NCBI GenBank assembly: GCA_003116995.1
Contig: BDSL01000064.1
Coordinates: 310,001-374,000, forward strand
Length of the DNA stretch: 64,000 nucleotides
From: Yamagishiella unicocca
Lineage: Eukaryota; Chlorophyta; Chlorophyceae; Chlamydomonadales; Volvocaceae
Reading direction: 5' to 3'
Part shown: in pieces, positions 11,547-23,900 of the stretch
Numbering within the stretch: the stretch's first letter is position 1
Layout: every line of letters begins with the position of its first letter
The notes under the pieces: generated by a model
Databases searched by the model: none
The model's input: only the letters and a program-made list of their open reading frames with translations
What the model was told of the DNA's origin: nothing
Made by a program: the position numbers and the translations under genes

Positions 11547-14500
11547 CTACCGTGTCCTCTGGGCCTGCTGCTGAGGCGGCGTGGAGGAGCGGCCGGAAAC
11601 ACCCGCGGCGTCGCTGGCAGCGGCGGCAGCAGCAGCAGCGCCAGGCGCCGCCTTCACGGATGACGCTCTGGCCGCTGACGGACGAGCAGCTGCTGCGGTG
11701 ACAATCTTCGGGAGATGCGACATCGCGCGCGACACGTGGGGTTTCCCTGACTGTGCAGCTGGGTTCGGGGCAACCGGAGCCAGGGGCGCGGGGGCGGAAG
11801 CAGCCGTTGCGCCGCCTGCGGAGCTGCCCTCCGGCTGCTGGTCGGCCTGCAGGGGGGGTCAGGGATCAGGGGCAGTGGGGCGGAGGTGTGCCCTGGTGGT
11901 AAAACACACATTTCGCCGTACACTGCATGGGGGTTATGGGGTTAGGGTGGACTTGCGGTTGAAGCGATGCGACGGTCGGGAGGCGGTGGAAACGGGCATT
12001 AGCGGCAGGCAGGCAGGCAGGTGCCGGGAGGTGCGGCAGCCGGGCGCCCAGACAGCCTTTCGTGTCCCGCTGGCACATGAGGGTGCGGTACCGTATCCCC
12101 ACGATGACAACATGATCATCCCCTCGTGTCGCCGCGTCTCCACCTGCGACACGTGATTGCTGGCACAGCGCAAAGGGGCAGCAGGCCGCGTGCACCCTCC
12201 AGCCGCAACCCCGCCAACCCTCCAACCCGCCCACCTGCGGCCTGGGGCCCAGAATCGGAGGCTCCCGCACCGCGATGGCTGCCTGAGGGCCGGCATGAGC
12301 GCCCCTGGGGGCTCCACTGCTGCTGCTGCTGCTGCTGCTGCTGCTAGCAGGAGGCGGCTGGGCGCCAGCGGCCGGCTTCGGTGCCAGCGGTGGCTGGACG
12401 CCAGGGGCTGCCTTCGCCGGCGGTGCTGCTGGTGCTGCAGCCTTAGCCGCTGGTGCCACCTTGGCGGCAGCTCGTGTTGCTGCTGGTGCCGTGTTAGCCG
12501 CTGGTGGTGTCGCTACAGACCTCACAATGTCAGCTGGCGCGATTTCGGCGGCTGGCGCTAACACCATTTTAGCCGGCACTGCGGCTGCCGCCGCTTTAGC
12601 CGCTGGTGCTGCCTTGGCCGTTGGCGCCGCTGCTGGCGCCTTCACCGCTGCCACCTTCGTCGATGAGGCCCCCGCGGCTGCTGCTTGGGAGGACATCGAC
12701 TGGGACGGCGGCGCCTCTACATCGGCGCCCGCAGCCGCGCCCGCAGCAGCACCTGGGCCCAACACGGGCGGCGCCGCCAAACGGGACCTCGGCGCCGCTG
12801 CCCTCGCCTGCTGCTGCTGCTGCTGAGGGTGTTGCTGCTGAGGGTGCTGGCGAATAGGGTGCCGGGGGCTGTTGTCCCTGGACGAGCCGGGCGACTGCGG
12901 ATCGCCTAGCTGCTGCTGCTGCTGCTGCTGCACTGTCACCGCGCGGCGACGAGCGCCCCAGCCGCGGCTGCTCGGCACCGGAGCCGCAGCGGCCATAGCG
13001 GCGGCGGCGCTCCGCCACTTGCTGGCCGCCCGCACAGCGGAGGCGCTCAGCTGAGACGGCCGCAGGGACGAAGCAGCGCCGCCGGGCGCCGCCGGCCGCC
13101 GCTCCGCGGCGGCAGCAGCAGCAGCAGCAGCAGCAGTGTCCGCACTGGGGCCCGTAGACACTCCGGCGAGGTCCAGCAGCCGTGACCACGACGTCGCAGG
13201 CGAGGCCTCGGCGGCGCCGGCGGCGCCGGCTTCGTCGCCGAGGCCGGTAATCTCGCCCGCGTCGCCCATCTCCTCCCGCAGCCGCCGCCGCAGCGCCTCA
13301 CCTCGCGGCGTCGCCGCCAGCAGTCGCCGCAGGTCGGCCGCCAGCCGCACCTGCTCGCGTCGCTGCGCCGCGAACGTGTCGCGCAGCGCCTCCGCCTGCC
13401 GTATCAGCGCGTGTACGACAGCCAATATCAGCGGCCCCACGCGCGACCGCTCGTCTTCCTGCTGCTGCCCCTCGGACGTCGAGGCGAGCCGGAAGGACAG
13501 CGTTTCGGAGCCCTGGCGGCTGAAGCCGGGCGAGCCCGGGACGTCCGAGGGCTGAGGCGCCGGCGACGCCGTCATCGCAGTCATTGGCGTTGACGCCGAC
13601 GGAGCAGACCCAGGCGAGTTAGACGCCGAAGGCGTCATCGCGTCCTCCGGCAGTGTCGGCATGGCGGGACCGGTCCCCGGCTTGCTGCGCGCGCCGTTGG
13701 GCCTTATCCGCACTGGCGAAGGCGGGGTCGGCAGGGTTGCTGAGGCGGAGTCGCCGGAGACAGACGGGGCTCTGCTGCCCTCCAGGGCGGCCAGTAGCTC
13801 CAGCAGCTGACTCATCATCGGCGGGGCCGGAGCCGCGGCGGCGGCAGCGTCGTCGGCTGCAGCGAATGCAGATTGGAAGGGCGAGGGCAGGAGGCTGCTG
13901 TCTGGGGGAAATGGCGCCATGGCGGTGGCTGAGCCAGCGCCAGCGCCAGCAGCGTCAGCCCCAGCGCCAGCGCCAGCAGCGCCAGCGCCAGCAGCGCCAG
14001 CGCCAGCGCCCACGGGCTCGGGCACCAGGGCGCAGGAGGCGGTCTCCGAGTCCTCGGCCCCGGCCCCCGGCTTGGTGCCATCAATGAAGGTAACGCCGCT
14101 GTTTGCCCGAAACCGCTTGGACTTGACGGAGCCGGTGGCGGGCAGCAACAGGACGGAGGACAGCGCAGCCGCCAGCGGCGGCGGCGGCGGCGCCGCCGCC
14201 GCCGGGTCGGTGAGGACTCCTGGCGGAGTCGCCGGCCCCGAGGCGGCGCCTACCGTTGGCGGCGGCCCCGCCGACGACGAAACGCGCCACGACGCCTGCC
14301 GCGACCCAGCCGCCAGCGCACCGCCGGCGGCGGCGGATGTCGGCCGCGTCGGGCCGTCGTGGGTCTTCCCGTCGCCGTCGGCGCCGCCGTCAGGTTGGAG
14401 CTCGGCGCTCTTGCCGCTGCCGCCACCGCCAGCGCCGCCAGCGCGGTCCTTGAATTTCTGTTTAGGCGGGGCCCGAAGCTTCTGGATCTCTCCCAGCCGC

Positions 14501-17500
14501 CGTACGAGGTGCCAGGCTACTAGGCGCTCCAAAACCGTGGCGGCGGAGATGGGATCTCCCTCGCCGCCGTCGCCACTCACGTGGTCTGCGCCGAGGGAGC
14601 CCACGTGGACGTCCGTCTGCACCCCGGGTTCGTTGACCGTTAGCCCGACGTGGGCAACGGGGTCTGTGCCCGGTTCCGGAGCCGCCGTGGATTTCTTCCC
14701 GGCACCGCCGTCCGCGGCGTCGGTCTTGCGGAAGCCGTGGAGGCGCATCCAGGTGGGCGGCGTGGTGAGTGCGCGGCCGAGCGCGGGCAGTGACCCGTGG
14801 GTCATGTCCTCATCCGGCAGCATCTTCATTCGCAGCTGGGCCAGCAGCTCCTCCAGCTGTACGGCGTTCAACCGCTCGCCTTCCACCTCCACCGCCATGC
14901 TCCTGTAGAGGACGCGGCAGGAGCGACCAGGTGCACAGGGAGGGGGATGGAGGACGGGCGGGGCAAGGCGAAGACGAGTACTATCAATACGATTTTTAGC
15001 AATTTAATACGATTGTTGCTATGATCAAGATATAGAATATTCATCGACTGCAAATGGGGGAGAGGGAGGAACACACGGCTGGTCTTGAGAGGCTCGCACG
15101 AGCGGCCCCCAGTGCGGAACGATGGGTCCAGGGCTATAAGGGTTTTAGGGTTTTTAGGGTTTTAGGGTTTCCGGATTTTAGCGACCATTCCTTGTCCCCA
15201 CCATCACACTAACCCGCGCTCCAACCCACACCTCCGGCCCCCCGCGCCACTCCCCCTCCTGACCCGCAAGCCCTCCCTCCCTCCCCCCATTCCACCCTCC
15301 TCCCCTCCCTCCCTCCCCCTCGCCAGCCGGTTTTTTCCGCATCCCCGGGTCTCCCTCGCAACCCCCTTGCCGGCCCCACCTGGATGCCGGCGGTGCATCC
15401 CGCCGGCTGCCCCACTTGAAGCTCTGAGAGAGCTTGCGGCCCAGCGCGCCGGCGCCGTCCGCCAGCGCGCTGCGGAGGCTGTTCTTCCACTTCTGCCTGG
15501 GTCGCCTCTTGGGCACTGTGCCGCTAACGAGGGTGAGGATGGCCTTGTTGGCGGGGGCCCGCTGGAAGACACCCTAAGGGGGGTGGGGAGGAGGATTTCG
15601 AGGAAGACCCGTGGATGCCATGAAAAACCGTTTAGAGCAGACGTTTTGAGATGCATGTGGGGAGGAGGAGGAAGGGCGGGGGGAAGGTAGCGGGGAAGAC
15701 CGCGGACCGATAAAGGTTAGGAAGCGAGGAAGGGCAGACACGGCGCGGTCACGTAGTACAAGGGAAATAGGTGGGCCGGCCGGGAAGGCGAGTGCGGGGC
15801 GGATCACCATAACGGTTGTGGTGGTGGTGGTGGTGGAAACGGTGACGATGGGGTCATCTGCAGCGCCTTGCGGTCGTGGTGCGCCATCTGCTCATCATCG
15901 GGTAGGCCGCCGCTGACCCACACACGGACCCACGCTCCTCCTGGCCCCCTCATGTCGGTGGCCTTGCACCCCCATCATGCCGGTGACCTTGCACCCCCTC
16001 ATGTCGGTGACCTCGCACCCCCTCATGCCGGTGACCTTGCACCCCCTCATGTCGGTGACCTCGCACCCCCTCATGTCGGTGACCTTGCACCCCCTCATGT
16101 CGGTGACCTCGCACCCCCTCATGTCGGTGACCTTGCACCCCCTCATGTCGGTGACCTCGCACCCCCTCATGTCGGTGACCTTGCACCCCCTCATGTCGGT
16201 GACCTTGCACCCCCTCATGTCGGTGACCTCGCACCCCCTCATGCCGGCAACCCCACCTGCCAGAGCCACACTGTGAGCTGCGCAATCTGCTGCGACGCCA
16301 GAGGCTCGTCGTGATTGGCCGCCTGGGGGCCGACCCACGGGTCGTGGAGGGCATGGGAAGGGGGTAGGGGCAGGGGCAGGGCCTCAGCAGCAGGTCGGCA
16401 CGAAGAGAATCAGCCCTGGAACCCGATCCAGCAGTCTGGAACCCGATCCAGGCAGCCTGGAACCCGATCCAGCAGCCTGGAACCCGATCCAGGCAGCCTG
16501 GGACCCCAGCGAGAAGGAGTGTGGCTGCAAATAGCGGTTTAGTGGCCTATGTCCTGTCCCCTCCCCCCCACACCCTGTCCCCTCTACTCCCGCCCTGCCC
16601 TTTCCTCCCCCCCTGCCCTGCCCCCCCTTGCGAAACACACCCAGCGAGTGCACCCGTCCCCCCTCGCGAAACACACTGGTCCCGCTTCCAGTCGTGTATA
16701 CACATCCGTTCCCACGAAAGTGGTTGGTGGTGGTTGACGGTGGTTGGCTGCTGATGGTTGGTGGCGGTTAGTGGCGGTTAGTCGCACCTTGAGTTCGCTG
16801 AAGGGCCAGGCCAGCAGCGCCATGACGAAGTTGGCGAGGGTGAGGATGAAGAACAGCGGGCCGCACAGGCTGACGACCCAGCTCATGAACACGTAGGCGC
16901 CGTTGGCCTGGTTGTTGGACTGAAGGGGGGGAGGAAAGGGCAGGGCAGGAGTATAGGGGACAGGGGGCGGAGGGGGGGGCAGGACAGAGGTCACTACACG
17001 GCTATTTACACACCACGGGGAGGGGGCGGTGTGTGTGTGTATGTGAGCGTGAGAGAGAGAGGGAGCGTGAGAGAGAGAGGGAGCGTGAGAGAGAGAGGGG
17101 CGAATATGAGACGAAACCCCTAGGTCGGCACTGAAGATTGAAACCGATTAGGAAACGTTTGGCACACTCGTTTTCGGGGACTGGATTTGCCAAAAAGAAC
17201 CGGTTACTCGACGTGGGGAGTGTAGCTAGTGCATAGGCTTTGGGGAGGTTTGGGGGGGAGGTAGAGAGGGGTGGTGATGCGGGGACAGGGGCGCGGTGTC
17301 GGGTCGTGCCTAGGGCGGTGTCTGGGCGGAGGAGGCGGGCCAGGGGGCACTCGCTTGGTCGCTACACCCCTCCCCCTCCCACACCCCTTTCCGCAAACAA
17401 AACACGTCCAGCTCCCCCCCCCAGCATTACCCCTGCCCCGTCGTTACATGCTTTCGGCCGCCACCCCCGGTCGCGAACCCAACATGCGAAAGCACCCCCT

Positions 17501-20500
17501 ACATGCGCTCTTTCCTTTCACCATCTGACCACAAAAGCAGTAGTTATGTATACATACATCCCGCATGGCAACCTTCCCCCACTCCCCCGCGCCCGGCCTC
17601 CTCCCGCGGCCCCCCGCGCCCGGCCTCCTCCCGCCCCCCCCCCCCGCGCCCGGCCTCCTCCCGCGGCCCCCCGCGCCCGGCCTCCTCCCGCCCCCCCCCC
17701 CCGCGCCCGGCCTCCTCCCGCCCCCCCCCGCGCCCGGCCTCCTCCCGCGGCCCCCCCGCGCCCGGCCTCCTCACGCCCCCCCCCCGCGCCCGGCCTCCTC
17801 CCGCCTCCCCCCCGCGCCTGGCCTCCTCCCGCCCCCCCCCGCGCCCGGCCTCCTCCCGCCCCCCCCCCCGGGGCCTCACATCGTGCACCGCTGAGACCAC
17901 CTCCATCGCGTCCGTTGATCCCACTCCGTTGATGAAGTACGTGAGCGACCACACCATAGCGTCCGTGACCCGCGACAGCTGCGGCACCACCTCGCCCCAC
18001 AGCACCACCAGCAGCAGCGCAAACATGATCAGGATGGTGACCAGCACCAGCACGAAGCTGGCCAGGTCGGGCACCATGCGCGCTAGGGTGCCGGAGATAA
18101 TGGACAGGCGCGGCTGGAAGGAGAGGCGGTGCACCAGCCGCATGATCAGCATCACCAGCACAATGCCCTGAGGCGTGGGGGTGGGGGAGAGGGTCAGTGG
18201 GGGGGGGAGGGGTTCAGACGAGGAGGAAGGGGGTCAGCGGGGGTTTGATAAGAGAATCCGCGAATCCACGGCCGACAAACCGAGGGGGGGAGTGGGTCAG
18301 AGGGCGCAGTGTAAGGGCGAGTGTGTGATGAGAAAAGGAGGAGGAGGGCGGGGCAACGGGCGTCAACTGGAGGCGCTTGAGCCAGGGACGCGGCGTGCCG
18401 TGGACGACGGGACGATGCCGTACCTGAAGAAAGCCGTACAACATCCACATGTCGCGCATGCGCTCGATCTGCGGGCCAGCGGCCGGGCCACGGAGCGGCA
18501 CGGGTCGTGATGGTGGGACCAGAGGTTTAGGGTTCCAGGGTTTTAGGGTTTCGAGTCGATGGTGGGTCCAGTGCTGGAGGGTGCGACACGCATGTGCACG
18601 AGAGACGGGTTCCGGAGCCCCCGGCGGCCCATGACGACCGACCATGGTACCATAACCCCCGCCCCTTCCCGGGGGGGATACGGTAACCGGGGTTTTATGC
18701 CCCACCCCCCCTCTCCAACTCGATCTCCTCGCCTCACGGGATCGGATGAACACACAACCGCCGATCACCTAACCACCCCGCCTCCTCCGAAACCACACTC
18801 ATGGGCCCCCCACCTGGTCGTACATCGCCGCCAGCCCCTCCAGCCCGCTGGTGTCCTCTGGCAGGGACCATCGGCCCGGGCTGCCGGGAGTGGGCGCCCC
18901 CTCGGCGCCACCGTCCGAACGGCGCAGCAGGAAGAAGCGAGCAGCCGCGTGCCCGATGGCGTCGTACACGTCGTACCTGATGCGGGGCGGGGAGGGCGAG
19001 GCCGGACCAAAGCGAGTAGGGGGGCGGCGTTGTATGTGTGCGGGGGAGCGGGGTGGAGCGCGGGTCTGGGTACGAGGAAACGAAGGGAACCCCTACACCC
19101 CCCATTAAATGGGGTCCTTTTTTGTAAACCCCCCCATTGAATGATACATTGGTAATCTCCCCCCTCGAGGGGGATGCCATATGCCGGCTGGCTGGCTCTG
19201 CTCATGATGGTCACAGCCCCGACCGCTCCTCCGCCTCCCTAAACCGGACCACCGTCCGGACTGTTCTCATTTTCCGCACTGCTCATTTTCCGATGTGGAA
19301 GGACTTGGCGGTAAATTCCCACATGTGAACACCGGCTGCCCACCCATTGGCTCACCTGGGCTGTCGCGGCGCGTCGTTCGACACCCTCAGCGAGTACAGG
19401 AACAGCACGCCCAGTGCGCCCGCCATGATGCCGCTCACGACGCTCTCGTACACCGCCCAGAAGGGGGTCATGCGCGCTCGGTACTTGACCACGTTCTTGA
19501 CTCCCTGCGGTACGACAGGGGGCAACGATTCGGTACGACACGGTATATGTACGACACGACGCGACACGCAGTGTACGACACGATATATGTACGGCGGTGA
19601 GGGGCAAGCATCGGGGCGGTCGATTGGGGGCATGGGCGTGGGAGGGAAGGGAATGTGGAGACGTGAGGGCCGGCATTGAAAATAACCACTTGGGTCGTCG
19701 ATCAAGCCCCTCTGCTGCGCTCCCAGGGGGAGCGGCCCAACCCAACCCAACAACCTCTCCCCTTCCACCGCGTTCACCGATTTCTACTCTCGGCCTCTAT
19801 CTCTCCCCTCCCCACCCACCTTTTTGCTGCGGACAAACACCACCTCCGACTCCTGCCCAGCCGCCTGGGCCATCAAGTGCTGGGGGACCTCATTCGCAGG
19901 CACCACCTGCATGGCCGAGCCGCCCGCGATGCTGCGTGACGACTTGCTCCTGCCGCCGCCGTCCCATCCGCCGCCGGTGCTGGGCCGGCTGCTCATCAGA
20001 GACAGCTTGGATCCCATCGAACGCTGCGACAGCCCCTGCTGCCCGGCGCTGGACTTCCACGACCGGCCGACGACGCTCCGGGCTCGCGCGGCGTCGCTGT
20101 TTTGCGCAGACAGCGCCGCCGGGTCGGAGCCCTGCCGCTTCATCGGCGGCCCCCCCGCGGGCCCCGGCTCGGTGGCCTCACCGATGGGCACCTGCGCCCG
20201 GGAGTTCTCGGCACTCGCGCTCACGCTGCCGCTGCCCTCCTCCATCGCCTCCTCCATCGCCTCTTCCATGGCCTCCTCCATGGCCTCCTCCATAGCCTCC
20301 TCCATGCCCTCTTCCATCGCCTCCTCCATGGCCTCCTCCATGGCCTCCTCCATGGCCTCCTCCCCCTCCGCCTCCGTCTCCCCGTCCCTCATCTCCTCCC
20401 TACCCGACGGTACCCAGGGCGCACCCGCGGACTCTGAGTCCTGCCGGAGCATACCCGTCTCGCCACTCCCACCCTCGCCCTCGCCGCCGCCGAAAGCCAG

Positions 20501-20925
20501 CAGCCCCGCCACTCCCCCTGCCGCCCCGGGTTCCGGAGCCACCTGGTTGCCCTGCACTCCAGGGAGGGAGCGCGACGAAACGCCGCGGAGGTTGGAGGAC
20601 TTGGTCCGGCCACGTGGGCCTCCCAGCCCCAGAGCCACCTTGACTCCACGGGCCCTCATTTTGGCAAGCCGCCGGGCCGCCCGGGCCAGCAGACGCTCCT
20701 CCTGCACGCTGAGTACGACGTCGTACACGGTGGAAGCGAAGTAGGCGGCGGCGAGGAGTATGAGGAGCAGGTCGGGGACGATCAGGCGGGCGTTGTCGGA
20801 CTGCGGGGTGTGGGTGGGGTGGGAGGGAGAGGGAGGAGGGCAGGGGTTGGGGAGGCGTGTGAGGTTGAGGGTCGAGACGGAAGAAAGGGCTGGATAAATT
20901 GCCCGTGCCAAGGCAAGGCAAGGCA

Positions 20926-20996
<71 letters not shown>

Positions 20997-23900
20997 TAGG
21001 CAGGCAGGTAGGCAGGCAGGCAATAGGAGTGTAGGAGACAAAACACCACCACTACCTTATTAGCTCTCAACCCCCGCGGGCCCCCGGGCGTAACTCCTTC
21101 CCGGCCTTACGGGGGAGGGGGCCTTCCATACCCCCCCCATCACCTGCACCACCCTCAGTTTGTCGGCCATGGATTCGTGGATTCTCTTCTAACCCCCCCC
21201 CGGCCTTAAGGGGGAGGGCGCCTTCCATCCCCCCCCCCCGACCCAACTCACGTCCAGCGCGAGCCTCCAGCTGACCGCCGGCAGCCCCTCCGCGCTGAAG
21301 CTGGCCGTCACCAACCCCTGCTCGCCCCACCGGAAGTCCCCGCGCCAGCGGCCGAAGACCCGCAGCTCGGGACTGTACGACACCAGCTGGGCGGTGAGGC
21401 TGCCAGGGGGCCGGGCAGTGGAGGTGGTGGTGGAGGTGGAGGTGCGGGGGGGTTCAGACAGTGGAGTGAGGGTTGGGGGCACAACGGTAACCCCAGACAG
21501 CCCCCGGCCCTCCGCTCCGCCCCTCCGCCCCAACGATTCCATTGTCGCTCCCCGGTCCCCTTTGTCCCCGGTCCACGAAACCCTCCCCTCCCTCCCTGGA
21601 GCCCCCCCTGGAGTCCCCAAAGCCCCCACCTGGCAGTCAGTGTGGCGTCCAGGTAGCCGCCGCTCATCACCGCCAGCAGCACCTCGCGCAGCCGCCGGGC
21701 GGTGAGCGCCGTATCGATGAGGAGCGGGTAGCCGCCCGCGCCCAGGCGGGGAAGTGGGACGAGAGTGGGGAAGAAACCGTACGGCACGCCGAAGGGGTTA
21801 ACCTCGCCGGAGCCGGGCGTGGTGTTGTAAAAGTCGCCTGGTTCGGAGGGGTAATCAGGGGTTTGGGGAGGGGGGGGTATGAGGAGAAATCCGTGGCTCG
21901 GCAGTAAGAAACGTGAAGCCGATTGGAAAACGGTTTGCATGAAGGGGGGTAAAACACACACTGGCGGGGTTCTGGAGGTTAGCGCTGCTCCCAATCCTAA
22001 CACGGGTAGGCTTAGATGCGATGGCCAGGAAGAAATAGGGAACACATGATCTGGGCAGGAATAAGCCCTGCAGCCGGCGCAGCCGTACCGCTCAATATAG
22101 CCCCCGCTCGTACACCTGTCGTACACGGCCCGCCCCCGACCCGCCACGGCCGATTCCCGCGCCCAGCGCAAACCCCGGCTCGAGTCCCGCACCCGGCCGA
22201 TCCTCCACGCCGCTGTCGTGGATGGGCGACCGCCGGCTAAACACTGCATCGATGCCGATCGACCTCCAATGCTCTCCCTCTCCGTCCTCCTGCTGCTGCT
22301 GCTGGCCCCCACTGGCTGTGGGGGGGCCCACCGTCCGACTGTAACCCGGCGCGCACGCTGCGGCGAGCGTCCGGGTAAACGACACGCCGCCGCCGCCGCC
22401 GACGCCGCCGTCAGTCGCGCCACAGCCGCCGTACATGTCCATGAGGGAGGTCCCGGGTACGCGACGCTGGTGCAGGAACAGCCCGCCGATGACGGTAGCC
22501 CCCGAGTGACCCACGGTTCGTGTCTGCACCGCGCCGGCCGCGTCCTGCAGCAGGTACACCTGCTCCGTGCCCGGGGTGCTCTCTGCAGCGTAGCCGCCGA
22601 ACTGGCCCGTAGTGAGGGTGTTGGTGGTTGGCTTCAGAACCCGTCTTGCCACCCCCTCCAGCAGCTGCTCACCCACCCCGATCAAGCCCCGCCGCCGCTG
22701 CCGCCGACGCCGCCGACGCTGCTGCTGCCCGTCCTGCGAATCCGCCTGTGAAGTGTTGGTGGCGGCGGAGCTGCTTACGTTGAAAACGTACTGGTAACCC
22801 TGAGGCCCGCCCCGCAGCAGCATGCACTCGTTGAGCTGCTGCCACTCTGCGGTCCCCGGTTCGAGTCCGAACTCCTCCAGGCCGCTGAGGATGAGTTCGG
22901 TCGTCAGCACCGCACGGCTCTCTACGCTGCGCGCCTCCGCCAGCGCCAGCGCCAGCAGCAGCGATGCCGCGTCTAGTGCCTCGTCGTTTGCTTCCTGGGC
23001 GGTGAGGGTGCTGTCGACCAGGCGCAGCACCGTGTCAGCCTTGGCGCTGATGTTGGCGGTGGCGGATCGAGCCAGGTCCTGTTGGGGGGTTTTAGGGTTT
23101 TAGGGTGGGGCAGGAGAGGGTTTTAGGGTTTTAGAGATGGGCAGGAGGAGGGGAGGCACAGGGCCGGGTGGGATGCGGGTGCAGTGACAGGTTGTACAGG
23201 GGCGGTGATGCGGGAGGGAAGGGGCGACGGAGATTTCGGTGGGAGGGTCGGTTGGAGCCGGTTGGTGCCGGTTGGAGTCGGTTGGAGCCGATTGGAACCG
23301 GTTGGAGCCGGTTGGAGCGGGGGCGGCGGGCCGGTTGGAGGATTCGTGGGGCGCAGTGGGAAGCATTCGCATCAGGCAACCTTCCTGATCCTCAGCCCAG
23401 GGCCAAACGTCAGACCACGTCAGGCGCTCTCGCACGCCTCCGAAACCAATACACGCAGTACAATCAGGGTCAGGCAATGCGCCCGATAGCTCTACCTTCT
23501 GGTCTGGGGCCCACTGTAACAGTTACTGCTACACGAGTTATTACTACACAAACCCCCGAGAGACTTGCCCCCAGACCCCCGGGGAGCACCTGAACGATCG
23601 CGTAAGCCGCCGTCACCGCCTTGTCGTACTTGTCGTACTTTTCCTCCATCCGCGCCACCGTCGTGTCCGTGGCCTCCACCGCTGCCAGCACCTGCGCCGC
23701 GAGCTCCAGCAGCGCGGCTGCGGCACTGGACAGCGACGACAGCTCCAGGGAGGTCCGGGACAAGGCGCCCGTCGTACAGGTGGCGGTGGGCGCGCCCACC
23801 GCCAGTACGGCGCCAAAGATAGCCGACGACGGCGACGACAGTGACGACGGCGGCGGCGGGGGAGGCGGCGGCGTGTTGGGGGGAGGCGCCGAGGCGTAGC

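Larger units (their letters stand above)
11547..16322 (-). other. Giant gene: cytosolic C-terminal tail and stop codon
   Basis: Exons 16257-16322, a small exon starting about 15887 (end unresolved), 15380-15573, 12235-14902 and 11547-11846. TAG at 11549-11547. After S6: [43 protein letters not shown] (basic), then about 890 residues of Ala/Pro/Ser low complexity with helices ([56 protein letters not shown]) and homopolymers of Ser, Gln and Ala from AGC/CAG tracts. All helices look soluble or coiled-coil. The tail may bind partners but no EF-hand was seen. Confidence 0.6.
16788..20800 (-). other. Giant gene: TRPP/PKD channel transmembrane domain
   Basis: Exons 19820-20800, 19356-19504, 18814-18976, 18424-18468, 17880-18167 and 16788-16919. 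S2: [20 protein letters not shown], then a long cytosolic loop with Met-Glu-Glu-Ala repeats. S3: [18 protein letters not shown] onward. A conserved polycystin stretch [16 protein letters not shown]...[17 protein letters not shown] follows. S4-S5: [37 protein letters not shown]. Pore: [17 protein letters not shown]6: [20 protein letters not shown]. Order and motifs match the PKD_channel family. No S1 was found upstream of TOP. Confidence 0.8.

Noticed and set aside
13919..14908. 329-aa plus-strand ORF
   Set aside because: Antisense of the Ala/Pro-rich cytosolic tail exon 12235-14902, which has matched splice sites and phase.
15134..15176. Chromosome end or telomere
   Set aside because: Only a few telomere units, lying inside an intron with coding exons on both sides.
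15868..16354. [14 protein letters not shown] ORFs on both strands
   Set aside because: 24-bp minisatellite inside an intron; open in several frames only because the period is a multiple of three.
17518..18000. [16 protein letters not shown] ORF on the minus strand continuing past exon 17880-18167
   Set aside because: It reads through the donor GAT|GTGAGG into a C-rich intronic minisatellite; the channel sequence ends cleanly at the donor and resumes in exon 16788-16919.
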